NCBI GenBank assembly: GCA_002410065.1
Contig: DHQB01000028.1
Location: forward strand, 62,001 to 126,000
Origin: Bacteroidales bacterium UBA5349
GTDB taxonomy: Bacteria; Bacteroidota; Bacteroidia; Bacteroidales; Tenuifilaceae
Length of the DNA: 64,000 nucleotides
Direction: 5' to 3'
A program made the translations under genes and the position numbers. The stretch's first letter is position 1. Each line of letters opens with the position of its first letter. Shown here one piece after another: positions 22,992-31,152 of this stretch. The notes beneath the pieces are model-generated. The model worked only from the letters and a program-made list of their open reading frames with translations, searched no databases and was not told the origin of the DNA.

Positions 22992-25552
22992 GTTAAAAAC
23001 CCCGAAATTTTACTTATTAATTCATCCTTTTTAATGGGTTTAGACATATAGTCGGAACACCCTGCTGCAAAACTCTTCTCCATCTCATCGGGCATGTAAA
23101 ATGCAGAGTTTACAATTATTGGCACCTTTTTATCTAGCTCCCTAATGCGTTTAAGGGCTTTTAGCCCATCCATAATTGGCATTTGCACATCCATAAGGAT
23201 AATGTCAATATTTCGGTTTTTTGTGAAGATATTAATTGCATCAACGCCGTTTTGTGCCCAAAGCACAGTTGCTTTTGCTGGGGATAGAAAAGCCTGGATT
23301 AGCTGAAAATTAGACAATACATCTTCAGCAACAAGGATCGTTTTTCCCATTATAACTTTAAAATCTTCTTTGAGTTCGGTTTTGTTGTCTAATGATATTA
23401 TCTCCTTTTCAGGAATGTAGGGTATTGTAAAATAGAAGGCCGACCCTTTTCCTGGATATGAATCGAACCAAATTTTTCCGCCAAGTAAATGAACTAGTTC
23501 GTGGCTTATGGCAAGCCCCAGTCCAGTGCCGGTGTATAGTTTTTCTTCTCCCGTATTAGCATTTCCAAATTTACTAAAGCGTTCAAAAACGGCCTTGTGA
23601 TTAGCTGGGTCAATTCCGCAACCCGTATCTTTTACAAAGAAAACAACTTCTTCGGAGTCCGATAATCTGTAACCAAAGGATATTTTTCCTTCGTTGGTAA
23701 ACTTGAGCGAGTTTGATAGTAAATTCGACAAAACCTGTCTTAACCTAACACCATCTGTTTTAATCATTAAACTGGTGTCGGCTGCTTCAATATCGAGGTT
23801 AATTGTAATCTTCTTTTTCCCAAGTTCCTCTTTATCTTGTACATAATGGATGAGCAGTTCACGAAGTACATCATCAATTTTTATGGTTTTTTGACAAGTC
23901 TTTAGTTGTCCCGATTCAATCATCGAGATGTCCAATATATCGTTGATGAGGTTCATTAAAACTTCACCATTACTTTTGATAATACTATAGAATTCTGCCT
24001 TGGATTTTTCAGTTGAATCGGGATCGGTAAGAAGGTATGAGAAGCCCACAATGGCATTCATGGGAGTACGAATTTCATGGCTCATATTCGCTAAAAAAGC
24101 GGTCTTAAGCCTATCAGTTTCCTCTGCTTTATCCTTTGCCAGCTTAAGTTCCCATGTTCTCTCATCAACCAAATTCTCAAGATGATCTCTGTATTCATTA
24201 AGATTTTGCTCTACCCCTTTTCGATGCTGTATCTCATCAAGTAGTTGCTTGTTGTGCATATTCTTATCCGTAAATCGCTTGTAAATAAAGTACAACAAAC
24301 CAATAAGAAATAGTAAAGTAATAGTCAGAAGGCCAATTAAAATCTTGGATTTTTGCTGCTCGCTCTTTTTTAGAACCTGCTCTTTCGATAGGAATTCAAT
24401 TTGGCGTTGTTTACTCTGAAGTTGGTAACTTGATTCCAGTTCAAGGAGAAGTCTTGAGTTTTCTTCGCTAAATACACTGTCTCTTATGGAACTATGGGTT
24501 TTGTAATAGCTATAGGCTCGCTTAAAATCGCCCTTTGTGGCATATATTTCCGATAACGCTAGGCTAATTCTAACCTGCAAGCGTTTTGAATTCGATTGCA
24601 AGGCAATTTTCCATGCTTCGTCCTGAACAGCTAATGCTTGGTTAACTCTGTTGAGGAGTAAGTTGGTTTGGCCAATGTAGAATAAAGCATTTGCTATTCC
24701 ATCGGTAAAGTTAACTAAACTATAGTTCTCAAATGATTCTTGAAAAAACCCCAATGCTCTTTCGTACTCTTTTTTGGCAAAATAAACACTTCCAATATTA
24801 ATCAATGTATTGCCGTAGCCGATCCTATCTTCCTCCTTGTTATTGAAGGTAAGAGATTTTTTTAGATACTCAATGGCTTGATCAAAATCCCCATTTTCGG
24901 AGTATACACGGCCAATATTATTGTATGCCTTTGCAATCCCTACGTTAATATTGTGCTCTTGGCTAATTTTTAGGCTTTTATAGTAATAGTCAAGGGCAAT
25001 TGCCTTTTCGTTGAAGTAAAAATAGATATTACCAATCTCTCTGATTAGCTCAGAAAGTTTATCATAATTTCTTAGAGGTCCAGCAAGTGAGAAAGCCTTT
25101 TCGGAATTGTCAAGAGCCCTTTTAAATTCTCCAATTCGGGTATAAATCTGTCCGTAAATCTGATGAACATCAATGAGTGAAAGGCTATCGTTAAGCGATT
25201 TGAATAGGGCATAGGATTGATCGAGATTATCAATTGCCGCTGAGTACTTACCCGTAATGCTATAAGATTCAGCTAAGATTAGGTATGCATGTGCTTTGCT
25301 TTTAGAATCGCTACGATCTGTTGCAAAAAGCAATATTTTTTGGGCAAGCTCTATGGCATTCTCTGGATGTTTATGCAGAATAGCTTCGGCTGATGATATG
25401 AGGGTATCTAAATTTTGCCCTTTATTGGCATTTTCTATAAACTGCTTAACTGAATCGGGTATTTGTTCAAACCCATCAGATTGCGCACTTAGATGCAATA
25501 ACATTAGTATAGCAAGAGCGAAACTTACAATATTGAATTTGTTATACCTCAT
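22988..25552 (-). CDS. TPR-containing hybrid histidine kinase with receiver domain
   Basis: An 854-residue protein. The signal or anchor sequence (residues ~5-23) is followed by TPR repeats to ~400, for example KAYNNIGRVYSENGDFDQAI, then a transmembrane helix (ILIGLLTITLLFLIGLLYFIY), a coiled coil and HisKA with the His in MSHEIRTPMNAIVG. The HATPase (NLLSNSLKF, DTGCGID, GTGLGLAIS) and a C-terminal receiver domain with its phospho-Asp in ILMDVQMPIMDG complete it. The periplasmic TPR sensor, kinase and receiver layout is common in Bacteroidota. It lacks an AraC-type output, so phosphate must pass to another protein. Signal and partner are unknown. Confidence 0.93.
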   Translation of the reverse strand: MRYNKFNIVSFALAILMLLHLSAQSDGFEQIPDSVKQFIENANKGQNLDTLISSAEAILHKHPENAIELAQKILLFATDRSDSKSKAHAYLILAESYSITGKYSAAIDNLDQSYALFKSLNDSLSLIDVHQIYGQIYTRIGEFKRALDNSEKAFSLAGPLRNYDKLSELIREIGNIYFYFNEKAIALDYYYKSLKISQEHNINVGIAKAYNNIGRVYSENGDFDQAIEYLKKSLTFNNKEEDRIGYGNTLINIGSVYFAKKEYERALGFFQESFENYSLVNFTDGIANALFYIGQTNLLLNRVNQALAVQDEAWKIALQSNSKRLQVRISLALSEIYATKGDFKRAYSYYKTHSSIRDSVFSEENSRLLLELESSYQLQSKQRQIEFLSKEQVLKKSEQQKSKILIGLLTITLLFLIGLLYFIYKRFTDKNMHNKQLLDEIQHRKGVEQNLNEYRDHLENLVDERTWELKLAKDKAEETDRLKTAFLANMSHEIRTPMNAIVGFSYLLTDPDSTEKSKAEFYSIIKSNGEVLMNLINDILDISMIESGQLKTCQKTIKIDDVLRELLIHYVQDKEELGKKKITINLDIEAADTSLMIKTDGVRLRQVLSNLLSNSLKFTNEGKISFGYRLSDSEEVVFFVKDTGCGIDPANHKAVFERFSKFGNANTGEEKLYTGTGLGLAISHELVHLLGGKIWFDSYPGKGSAFYFTIPYIPEKEIISLDNKTELKEDFKVIMGKTILVAEDVLSNFQLIQAFLSPAKATVLWAQNGVDAINIFTKNRNIDIILMDVQMPIMDGLKALKRIRELDKKVPIIVNSAFYMPDEMEKSFAAGCSDYMSKPIKKDELISKISGFLT

Positions 25553-25626
25553 TGCTAAATATTTGAAGTAAAAATAGAAATTGCAAAACTAAAAAACAAC
25601 TCATTAAATATTTTATCAAATAAAAA

Positions 25627-25647
25627 GAGGGGCACATTCTGCCCCTC
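25627..25647 (-). terminator. Intrinsic terminator of the small acidic protein gene
   Basis: An 8-bp GC-rich stem (GAGGGGCA/TGCCCCTC) with a 5-nt loop. Read on the minus strand it is followed by TTTTTATTT. It lies 37 bp past the stop of the 25684-25908 gene. Confidence 0.8.
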
Positions 25648-25683
25648 CTTCCATAAGTTATTTTAATGGTTAAATAGTCAATA

Positions 25684-25908
25684 TCATTCATCGTCATAAT
25701 TGTATAAATCCTCATCTTCAAATCCATCTTCAAATCCATCTTCAAAGGCCTTGAAATCAACGTCCTCTAAGTCGTCAATTTCTTCAAAGTAAGCACGTTT
25801 AGGGTTTTTTTCTTTCTTTAAAGGTTTAAGCTTTTGGGCTTTCTTAACTTCGTCAGATGTGCTGTAATCTGCTTTTGCGGGTTTCCGCATTTCATTCCTT
25901 GATTTCAT
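25684..25908 (-). CDS. Small protein with basic N-terminus and acidic repeat tail
   Basis: A 74-residue protein of unknown function. The first 40 residues are Lys-rich (KLKPLKKEKNPKRAYF); the last 30 are strongly acidic, with the tandem run FEDGFEDGFEDED made by a 12-bp direct repeat. The two-charge layout, its own terminator and a lack of close neighbours support a real small gene. Such proteins often bind nucleic acid or ribosomes, but nothing here proves that. Confidence 0.65.
   Translation of the reverse strand: MKSRNEMRKPAKADYSTSDEVKKAQKLKPLKKEKNPKRAYFEEIDDLEDVDFKAFEDGFEDGFEDEDLYNYDDE
25714..25746. repeat. 12-bp tandem repeat, 2.75 copies, inside a coding region
   Basis: The unit ATCTTCAAATCC occurs twice and three quarters in a row. 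On the minus strand it encodes repeated Phe-Glu-Asp-Gly in the acidic tail of the 74-residue protein. The repeats are identical, so copy number may vary between strains. Confidence 0.85.
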
Positions 25909-26237
25909 TGCTGAAACGGTTAGTTTTTAAGATTGGTGTTTAATTAGTAATAGTAAATTTATTTAGCAATTTCTTTTTAACTAAAGTGACTGCAATTTTA
26001 TAATTTTTTTTCAATTGATTACACTTTTCCTTAAAAAAAGAACAAATAATTATTATGGAGGCAAGTTCTCTAATTATCAGTTTGTAAGTTAATTGAAATA
26101 GATCCCAATGTCAATAGCAAGCAATGATAAATATCATCTATTTTGCATACGTTTAGCAATACAAGCTTTTAAACAGAGTTCAATGGCAATAATGGGAGCA
26201 TAACATTTATTACCTTTGCGTCCCTAAACATAATGCT
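25909..26237. other. Intergenic region between divergent genes, with a -7 element
   Basis: An AT-rich gap of 329 bp. The only recognisable element is TACCTTTG at 26211-26218, a plus-strand -7 box 19 bp before the transporter ATG. I find no open frame, hairpin or repeat. Confidence 0.55.
26211..26218 (+). promoter_or_regulatory. -7 element before the AspT-type transporter
   Basis: TACCTTTG fits TAnnTTTG exactly. It lies 19 bp before the ATG at 26238, so the leader would be short. No -33 TTTG is seen at the expected spacing. Confidence 0.45.
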
Positions 26238-27830
26238 ATGGATCTGTTTCTCAGCCCAATATTCGCTTTATTCGTTATTATCACCCTAGGGTTTGTGGTG
26301 GGTAATGTTAAAATTGCAGGTTTCTCGTTCGATGTTTCTGCAGTAATTTTTGTTGCGCTTGTTTTTGGCCACTTTGGTGTGATAATGCCACCTGAGATTG
26401 AGAGAATAGGAATGGTGCTCTTTATTTTTACAGTGGGAATTCAGGCTGGTCCTGGTTTTATCGATTCCTTTAAAAAGTATGGACGTAAGTTTGCCCTGCT
26501 GGCAAGCATTATTGTATTTGTTGGTTTTGCGGCTGCTATGGGGATAATGTACTTTTTTAAGATTGATTCAGATCTAGTTGCTGGCCTACTCTGCGGAGCG
26601 CTTACAAGTACCCCTGGACTAACGGTTGCCATCGATGCAAGCTCATCACCTTTAGCGTCCATTGGGTATGGTATTGCTTATCCGTTTGGTGTAATTGGAG
26701 TAATACTTTTTATTAAACTTTTGCCAAAATTTATTAGGGTAGATTTAGAAAAGGAAAACGCAAGGGTTGAGCACGAGCAAAAGGAGAGCTTCCCACTTAT
26801 TATTAACGATCATTTTGTAGTAGAGAATGATACGGCTGTTGGAAAATCGCTGAGCGAATTAATGGTGCGCAACATGACAGGGGCAACAATATCTAGAGTG
26901 CAGCATAATGATTTATGCATTACCCCCAAGCATAGTACAATTTTATACAAAGGAGATATTGTTAGAGCTGTTGGAAGCCAAAAGGCATTGGAGATGGTTG
27001 AGATTCTTATTGGGAAAAGGAGCAGTGAGGTAATATCGCTTAGCAGCGATTACGAGGTTGAGCAAATTCTGATAACCAACAAGCAGATAGTTGGTAAAAA
27101 ACTAGGAGAAATCTCATTATACCAAAATTACAATGCTGTAGTAACCCGCATTAGGCGTAGCGGAATTGATATTGCACCATCACCTAATTTAACGATTCGA
27201 TTTGGTGATAAGCTTACAGTTGCTGCTCCAAAGGATTCATTCTCAAGCCTAGGTAAACTAATGGGCAATAATGACAGAATACTATCCGATACAGATTTTC
27301 TTCCTATTTCGTTGGGTATAGTTCTAGGTATTTTGGTTGGATATATTGAGGTTTCGTTTTCAGAATATTTTACCCTTAGTCTTGGTTTAAGCGGTGGAAT
27401 TTTAATAGTAGCCATATTGCTAAGTAGTATTGGTAAAACAGGGCCAATTATTTGGACAATGAGCGGCAGTGCAAACCAGCTGCTCAGGCAAATGGGATTA
27501 CTGTTCTTTTTAGCTGGGGTAGGAACTAAAGCAGGATCACAATTAATTGAAACGATTGTAACCCATGGGCCTATGTTATTCTTATTTGGTTTGGCAATTA
27601 CCATATTACCTATGATTGTTGCTGTTATTCTCAATAAGTATTTTTTTAAGCTTAATTTGTTCGAACTTGTTGGAACAATATCTGGGGGTATGACCAGCAC
27701 ACCTGGGTTAGCGGCTTGCGACTCATTAACCCCAAGTAATATACCTGGGAGGGCATATGCCTCGGTTTACCCCATTGCAATGGTAGTACTTATCGTCTTT
27801 GTGCAAATTCTTGTAAGGATAACTTTCTAG
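26238..27830 (+). CDS. AspT/YidE-YbjL family transporter with paired RCK_C domains
   Basis: A 530-residue inner-membrane protein with two homologous halves, each with five to six helices. The first half has LFIFTVGIQAGPGF and GALTSTPGLTVA; the second has LLFFLAGVGTKAG and SGGMTSTPGLAA. The repeated TSTPGL motif marks the AspT/YidE duplication family. Between the halves lie two TrkA_C/RCK_C regulatory domains (residues ~185-270 and ~275-355), each with a G-D-x-V/L-type ending. AspT itself exchanges aspartate and alanine, but the substrate of this subfamily is unknown. An AEC transporter follows 13 bp downstream. Confidence 0.9.
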   Translation: MDLFLSPIFALFVIITLGFVVGNVKIAGFSFDVSAVIFVALVFGHFGVIMPPEIERIGMVLFIFTVGIQAGPGFIDSFKKYGRKFALLASIIVFVGFAAAMGIMYFFKIDSDLVAGLLCGALTSTPGLTVAIDASSSPLASIGYGIAYPFGVIGVILFIKLLPKFIRVDLEKENARVEHEQKESFPLIINDHFVVENDTAVGKSLSELMVRNMTGATISRVQHNDLCITPKHSTILYKGDIVRAVGSQKALEMVEILIGKRSSEVISLSSDYEVEQILITNKQIVGKKLGEISLYQNYNAVVTRIRRSGIDIAPSPNLTIRFGDKLTVAAPKDSFSSLGKLMGNNDRILSDTDFLPISLGIVLGILVGYIEVSFSEYFTLSLGLSGGILIVAILLSSIGKTGPIIWTMSGSANQLLRQMGLLFFLAGVGTKAGSQLIETIVTHGPMLFLFGLAITILPMIVAVILNKYFFKLNLFELVGTISGGMTSTPGLAACDSLTPSNIPGRAYASVYPIAMVVLIVFVQILVRITF

Positions 27831-27843
27831 CGATTATTGTTAA

Positions 27844-28809
27844 ATGGCAACTGAAATAATTGTAAGGCAACTACTAATCTTTGGAGTACTTATAGCGGTT
27901 GGTGCTTTGGGCTTTTGGCGCAAGATTATTTCGATCGAAATGAAAAACAGCCTTTCAAGAATTGTAATTGACATTACCCTTCCATTTCTGATTTTTACAA
28001 CCTTTAGCAATATGGATTATGAGCCCGAACTCTTTAGAAACGGGCTTATCGTTTTTCTGCTTGCTTTTGTAAATCTTTTTGTGCTTTACATTGTTGGCAT
28101 TATCTCCTCAAAACTGCTGCGCCTTGATTTACCAAAGCAGGTTGTGCATACTTTGCATACTATGTTTGGTAATATCGTTTTTCTGGGCTTTCCACTGCTC
28201 GATGCTTTGTTTCCTAACGGGGAAGGTGTTTTTTATGGAGCGGTTTACCAGCTTGCATCCAATTCCATTACCTTTACCTACGGTGTTTATAAGCTTAGTC
28301 AGGGCTCGCAAAAGGGTGGCTGGCGCAGCTTGCTAAACGTTAATACGGCAGCAATTTTTTTAGGAGTAATAGTACTTGCGTTTAGCATTAAGTTGCCAGG
28401 GGTTGTTAGCAGACCCTTTGAACTGCTTGGAAAAAGCACCAGTCCATTATCCATGGTGTATATAGGTGCTATGCTTGCTTCAATGAATATGCGTAAGGCC
28501 TTGTTTCAGAAGAGTATATTTGTACTAAGTTTTAATAAACTCTTTTTTGCTCCATTGCTCATTGGAGCAGCATATCTAGCTGTAATGGGCATAATTGGGC
28601 TTGAACTTTCAAAAGTTGCTTTTTTCGTACTAATATTGCAGGCAGCCATGCCTTGTCAAACAATTATTGTGGTGCTTTCGCACAGATACAATGGGGATTA
28701 TGCTTTGGCTGGTGCAAACCTGTTTGTAACAACTTTGCTTAGCGTTTTGTCATTACCGTTGGTTTACTATTGCTTAGATTGGTTATGGCAGTGTTTTGGA
28801 AAAACCTAA
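27844..28809 (+). CDS. AEC family transporter
   Basis: A 321-residue auxin efflux carrier family permease with about ten helices. It has the typical start (IIVRQLLIFGVLIAVGALGF), the central segment MFGNIVFLGFPLLDALF and the crossover-helix region near the end (LQAAMPCQTIIVVL). Bacterial members move small organic acids such as malate or malonate. It lies 13 bp behind the AspT-type transporter, so the two probably share a transcript. The UpxY gene follows. Confidence 0.92.
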   Translation: MATEIIVRQLLIFGVLIAVGALGFWRKIISIEMKNSLSRIVIDITLPFLIFTTFSNMDYEPELFRNGLIVFLLAFVNLFVLYIVGIISSKLLRLDLPKQVVHTLHTMFGNIVFLGFPLLDALFPNGEGVFYGAVYQLASNSITFTYGVYKLSQGSQKGGWRSLLNVNTAAIFLGVIVLAFSIKLPGVVSRPFELLGKSTSPLSMVYIGAMLASMNMRKALFQKSIFVLSFNKLFFAPLLIGAAYLAVMGIIGLELSKVAFFVLILQAAMPCQTIIVVLSHRYNGDYALAGANLFVTTLLSVLSLPLVYYCLDWLWQCFGKT

Positions 28810-28828
28810 AAATAGAGAAGAGGATAGT

Positions 28829-29344
28829 ATGTCAAACCTAAAAGATCCGCATTGGCTAGCGGCCTATACCAAATCGAGGAACGAGAAAAAGGTTTACGAT
28901 AGGATTATTGACGAGGGATATGAGGCGTATTTGCCCCTGCAAAGGCGATTGAAGCAATGGAGTGACAGAAAAAAATGGGTAGAGGAACCTTTACTCCGGT
29001 CATATGTGTTTGTGAGGATTACCCAGAAAGATTATTATAAAGTTTTAAGCATTAATGGCTTGATTCGTTTTGTTTCTTTCGAGGGCAAGCCTGTGCCAAT
29101 TCCTGCAAAGCAAATAGATGTGCTTAAAATGCTTTTAGGGCAACAACTCGAAATTGAAACAGTTGAGGTAAATATTGAACCCGGTGATGTGGTAGATATT
29201 CAGATTGGCTCAATGACGGGCTTCTCTGGAGAACTTGTGAGGCATCAGGGAAAAAGTAAGGTAGTCATACAGATCGATCACGTTTCGCACAAGTTGTTGG
29301 TAACCCTTCCGGCAAATTACGTCGTTAAATCCCTAAAAGGTTAG
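28829..29344 (+). CDS. UpxY-type NusG-like antiterminator (orphan)
   Basis: A 171-residue NusG paralogue. The ATG at 28829 is chosen: a purine-rich stretch (AGAAGAGGA) precedes it and it gives MSNLKDPHWLAAYT, a typical UpxY start. The ATG at 28796 would overlap the AEC gene. The NGN domain (WLAAYTKSRNEKKV, YEAYLPLQRRLKQWSDR, PLLRSYVFVRI) is followed by a KOW domain (GDVVDIQIGSMTGFSGELV). UpxY proteins normally open capsule or exopolysaccharide operons and keep RNA polymerase reading through them. Here the next gene is convergent rpiB, so no polysaccharide operon is in reach. Confidence 0.9.
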   Translation: MSNLKDPHWLAAYTKSRNEKKVYDRIIDEGYEAYLPLQRRLKQWSDRKKWVEEPLLRSYVFVRITQKDYYKVLSINGLIRFVSFEGKPVPIPAKQIDVLKMLLGQQLEIETVEVNIEPGDVVDIQIGSMTGFSGELVRHQGKSKVVIQIDHVSHKLLVTLPANYVVKSLKG

Positions 29345-29366
29345 GTGCTTAATTTGTTCCCTATGC

Positions 29367-29804
29367 TTAGGGCTCAATTTTGTTCACTCGGCCTAAATGT
29401 CTACCGCCCTCAAAATCAGCCTTTAAAAATGCATCTACAATTTCTTTGGCCTGTTCAATTGATATAAACCGAGCGGGAATGGCGCAAATATTGGCGTTGT
29501 TATGCTGTTTTGCCAACGATGCAATTTCAGGAGTCCAGCATAGTGCCGACCGAACACCATGTACTTTATTGGCCGAGATGTTTACTCCATTGCCACTTCC
29601 GCAAAGCACAAAGCCTAAGTCGAACTCACCGTTTGCCACCGATTGGGCAGTAGGTCTGGCAAAATCGGGGTAGTCAACGCTCTCTTCGGAGTATGTTCCA
29701 AAGTCTTTAACCGTATTCCCCATCTTTTTAAGATGTTCCATTACAACCACTTTTGTGGAAAACCCTGCATGGTCGCAACCAATGGCAATTTTATATGTTT
29801 TCAT
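29367..29804 (-). CDS. rpiB: Ribose 5-phosphate isomerase B
   Basis: A 145-residue RpiB/LacAB protein interconverting ribose 5-phosphate and ribulose 5-phosphate. The start IAIGCDHAGFSTK carries the substrate-binding Asp-His. SVDYPDFA, LCGSGNGVNISANK (the GSG loop) and the active-site Cys in SALCWTPE are present. It is convergent with UpxY and divergent from hemW. Confidence 0.96.
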   Translation of the reverse strand: MKTYKIAIGCDHAGFSTKVVVMEHLKKMGNTVKDFGTYSEESVDYPDFARPTAQSVANGEFDLGFVLCGSGNGVNISANKVHGVRSALCWTPEIASLAKQHNNANICAIPARFISIEQAKEIVDAFLKADFEGGRHLGRVNKIEP

Positions 29805-29822
29805 ATTAATCAGCTATTTTTG

Positions 29823-29830
29823 CAAAGATA
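29823..29830 (-). promoter_or_regulatory. -7 element of rpiB
   Basis: Read on the minus strand the site is TATCTTTG, an exact TAnnTTTG match 19 bp before the rpiB ATG. A TTG lies 17 bp further upstream, a little short for the -33 box. Confidence 0.5.
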
Positions 29831-29866
29831 ACCCTTTGTTAATAATGCAATCCTAATTAACCGAAA

Positions 29867-30994
29867 ATGTCAGGGATATACATCCACGTTCCATATTGTA
29901 AGCGTAAGTGCGACTATTGCGATTTTTACTCAGTGGTAACATCCGAGGGGAAGGCAGGTTTTGCCACTTTGGTTGAAAAGGAACTTATACTTAGGGGCGA
30001 TTACTTGCCCGATAGAGAGATAGAGACAATATATTTTGGTGGGGGCACACCCTCAATGCTCGAGTCAGCTCAAATTACAGATATAATTGGAGCCATTGCA
30101 AAACGTTATACTGTATCAAAAAACCCCGAAATTACCCTTGAGGCTAACCCCGATGATATCAGCGAAGAATTACTCAAGGGTTTTCGATCATCTGGCGTAA
30201 ATAGGCTAAGCATTGGAGTACAATCCTTTTCCAATTTAGATCTAAAAAGATTGGGAAGGAGGCATAATGCTTTGCAGGCTATTAAAGCGGTTAGCCTTGC
30301 GTATAAGTTAGGTTTCGATAATATCAGCATCGATTTAATCTATGGTCTCCCCTATTCAAACTCCGCGATTTGGAAAGAGAATCTTCTGCAGGCCTTCGAT
30401 CTTCCTGTAAACCATTTATCGTGCTACCATCTGATTTATGAGGAAGGAACTCCACTGGATTTAAAAGTGGCTAAGGGGCTTGTTAAACCAGTGAGTGAGG
30501 ATCAAAGCGTTGAGCAATTTCAACTGCTTCAGGAGTTGTCAAGTATGAATGGTTTTATTCATTACGAGATTTCAAACCTAGCCAAGGAAGGTTACTTTTC
30601 CAGACACAATACATCATATTGGAAGCAGATACCCTACCTTGGGCTTGGACCTTCTGCTCACTCCTACAATGGAACTTCAAGGGATTGGAACCCCAAATCG
30701 ATTAGCAAATGGCAAAAGTCGATTGAGAATGAGACTATATCTGCAGAAAAGGAGGTGCTTACCTCACAGAATAAGCTTAACGATTATCTTATTACCTCAC
30801 TGCGAACAGTGTGGGGAGCAGATATTAATTTAATATCTCAGGATTTTGGTAGCGATAATGCCAAGCAGTTTTTGCACACAGCAGAAAAGTACATAAAGCA
30901 AGGCGTTATTGAGCAGAGGGATAGCATTTTCAGAATTCTACCAAAGTTTTTTTTTACGTCGGATGGGATTATCTCCGATTTTCTTGCAGTCTAG
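29867..30994 (+). CDS. hemW: Radical SAM heme chaperone HemW
   Basis: A 375-residue protein. The start GIYIHVPYCKRKCDYCDFYS carries the CxxxCxxC cluster ligands and the fourth, HemW-type Cys. YFGGGTPS (SAM-binding), NRLSIGVQSF and YEISNLAK follow. HemW, once annotated as an oxygen-independent coproporphyrinogen oxidase, binds heme and delivers it to respiratory proteins. The HemW-type CxxxCxxCxF/C motif and the length favour HemW over HemN. It has no gene partner in the window. Confidence 0.93.
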   Translation: MSGIYIHVPYCKRKCDYCDFYSVVTSEGKAGFATLVEKELILRGDYLPDREIETIYFGGGTPSMLESAQITDIIGAIAKRYTVSKNPEITLEANPDDISEELLKGFRSSGVNRLSIGVQSFSNLDLKRLGRRHNALQAIKAVSLAYKLGFDNISIDLIYGLPYSNSAIWKENLLQAFDLPVNHLSCYHLIYEEGTPLDLKVAKGLVKPVSEDQSVEQFQLLQELSSMNGFIHYEISNLAKEGYFSRHNTSYWKQIPYLGLGPSAHSYNGTSRDWNPKSISKWQKSIENETISAEKEVLTSQNKLNDYLITSLRTVWGADINLISQDFGSDNAKQFLHTAEKYIKQGVIEQRDSIFRILPKFFFTSDGIISDFLAV

Positions 30995-31152
30995 CGCAGG
31001 TTTGTTGTACCCCAAACAAACCAAGAAAATTATCTCGAAAAAGAATTTGTATTCGTAATTCAGCTAACTTGTTTGAGATTTATATTTTAAAAATTACTTC
31101 CAAAGCAATTATATCTATATATTTTATCCGCCAAAATTATAATGTTTTGATT

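Noticed and set aside
25714..25746. CRISPR-like repeat
   Set aside because: The units are adjacent 12-bp copies with no spacers and lie in a reading frame. No CRISPR array or cas gene is seen in the window.
27128..27700. 190-residue open frame opposite the AspT-type transporter
   Set aside because: It is fully antisense to a conserved transporter; its Pro/Ile/Lys-rich composition mirrors the complement of membrane helices, and it has no start context.
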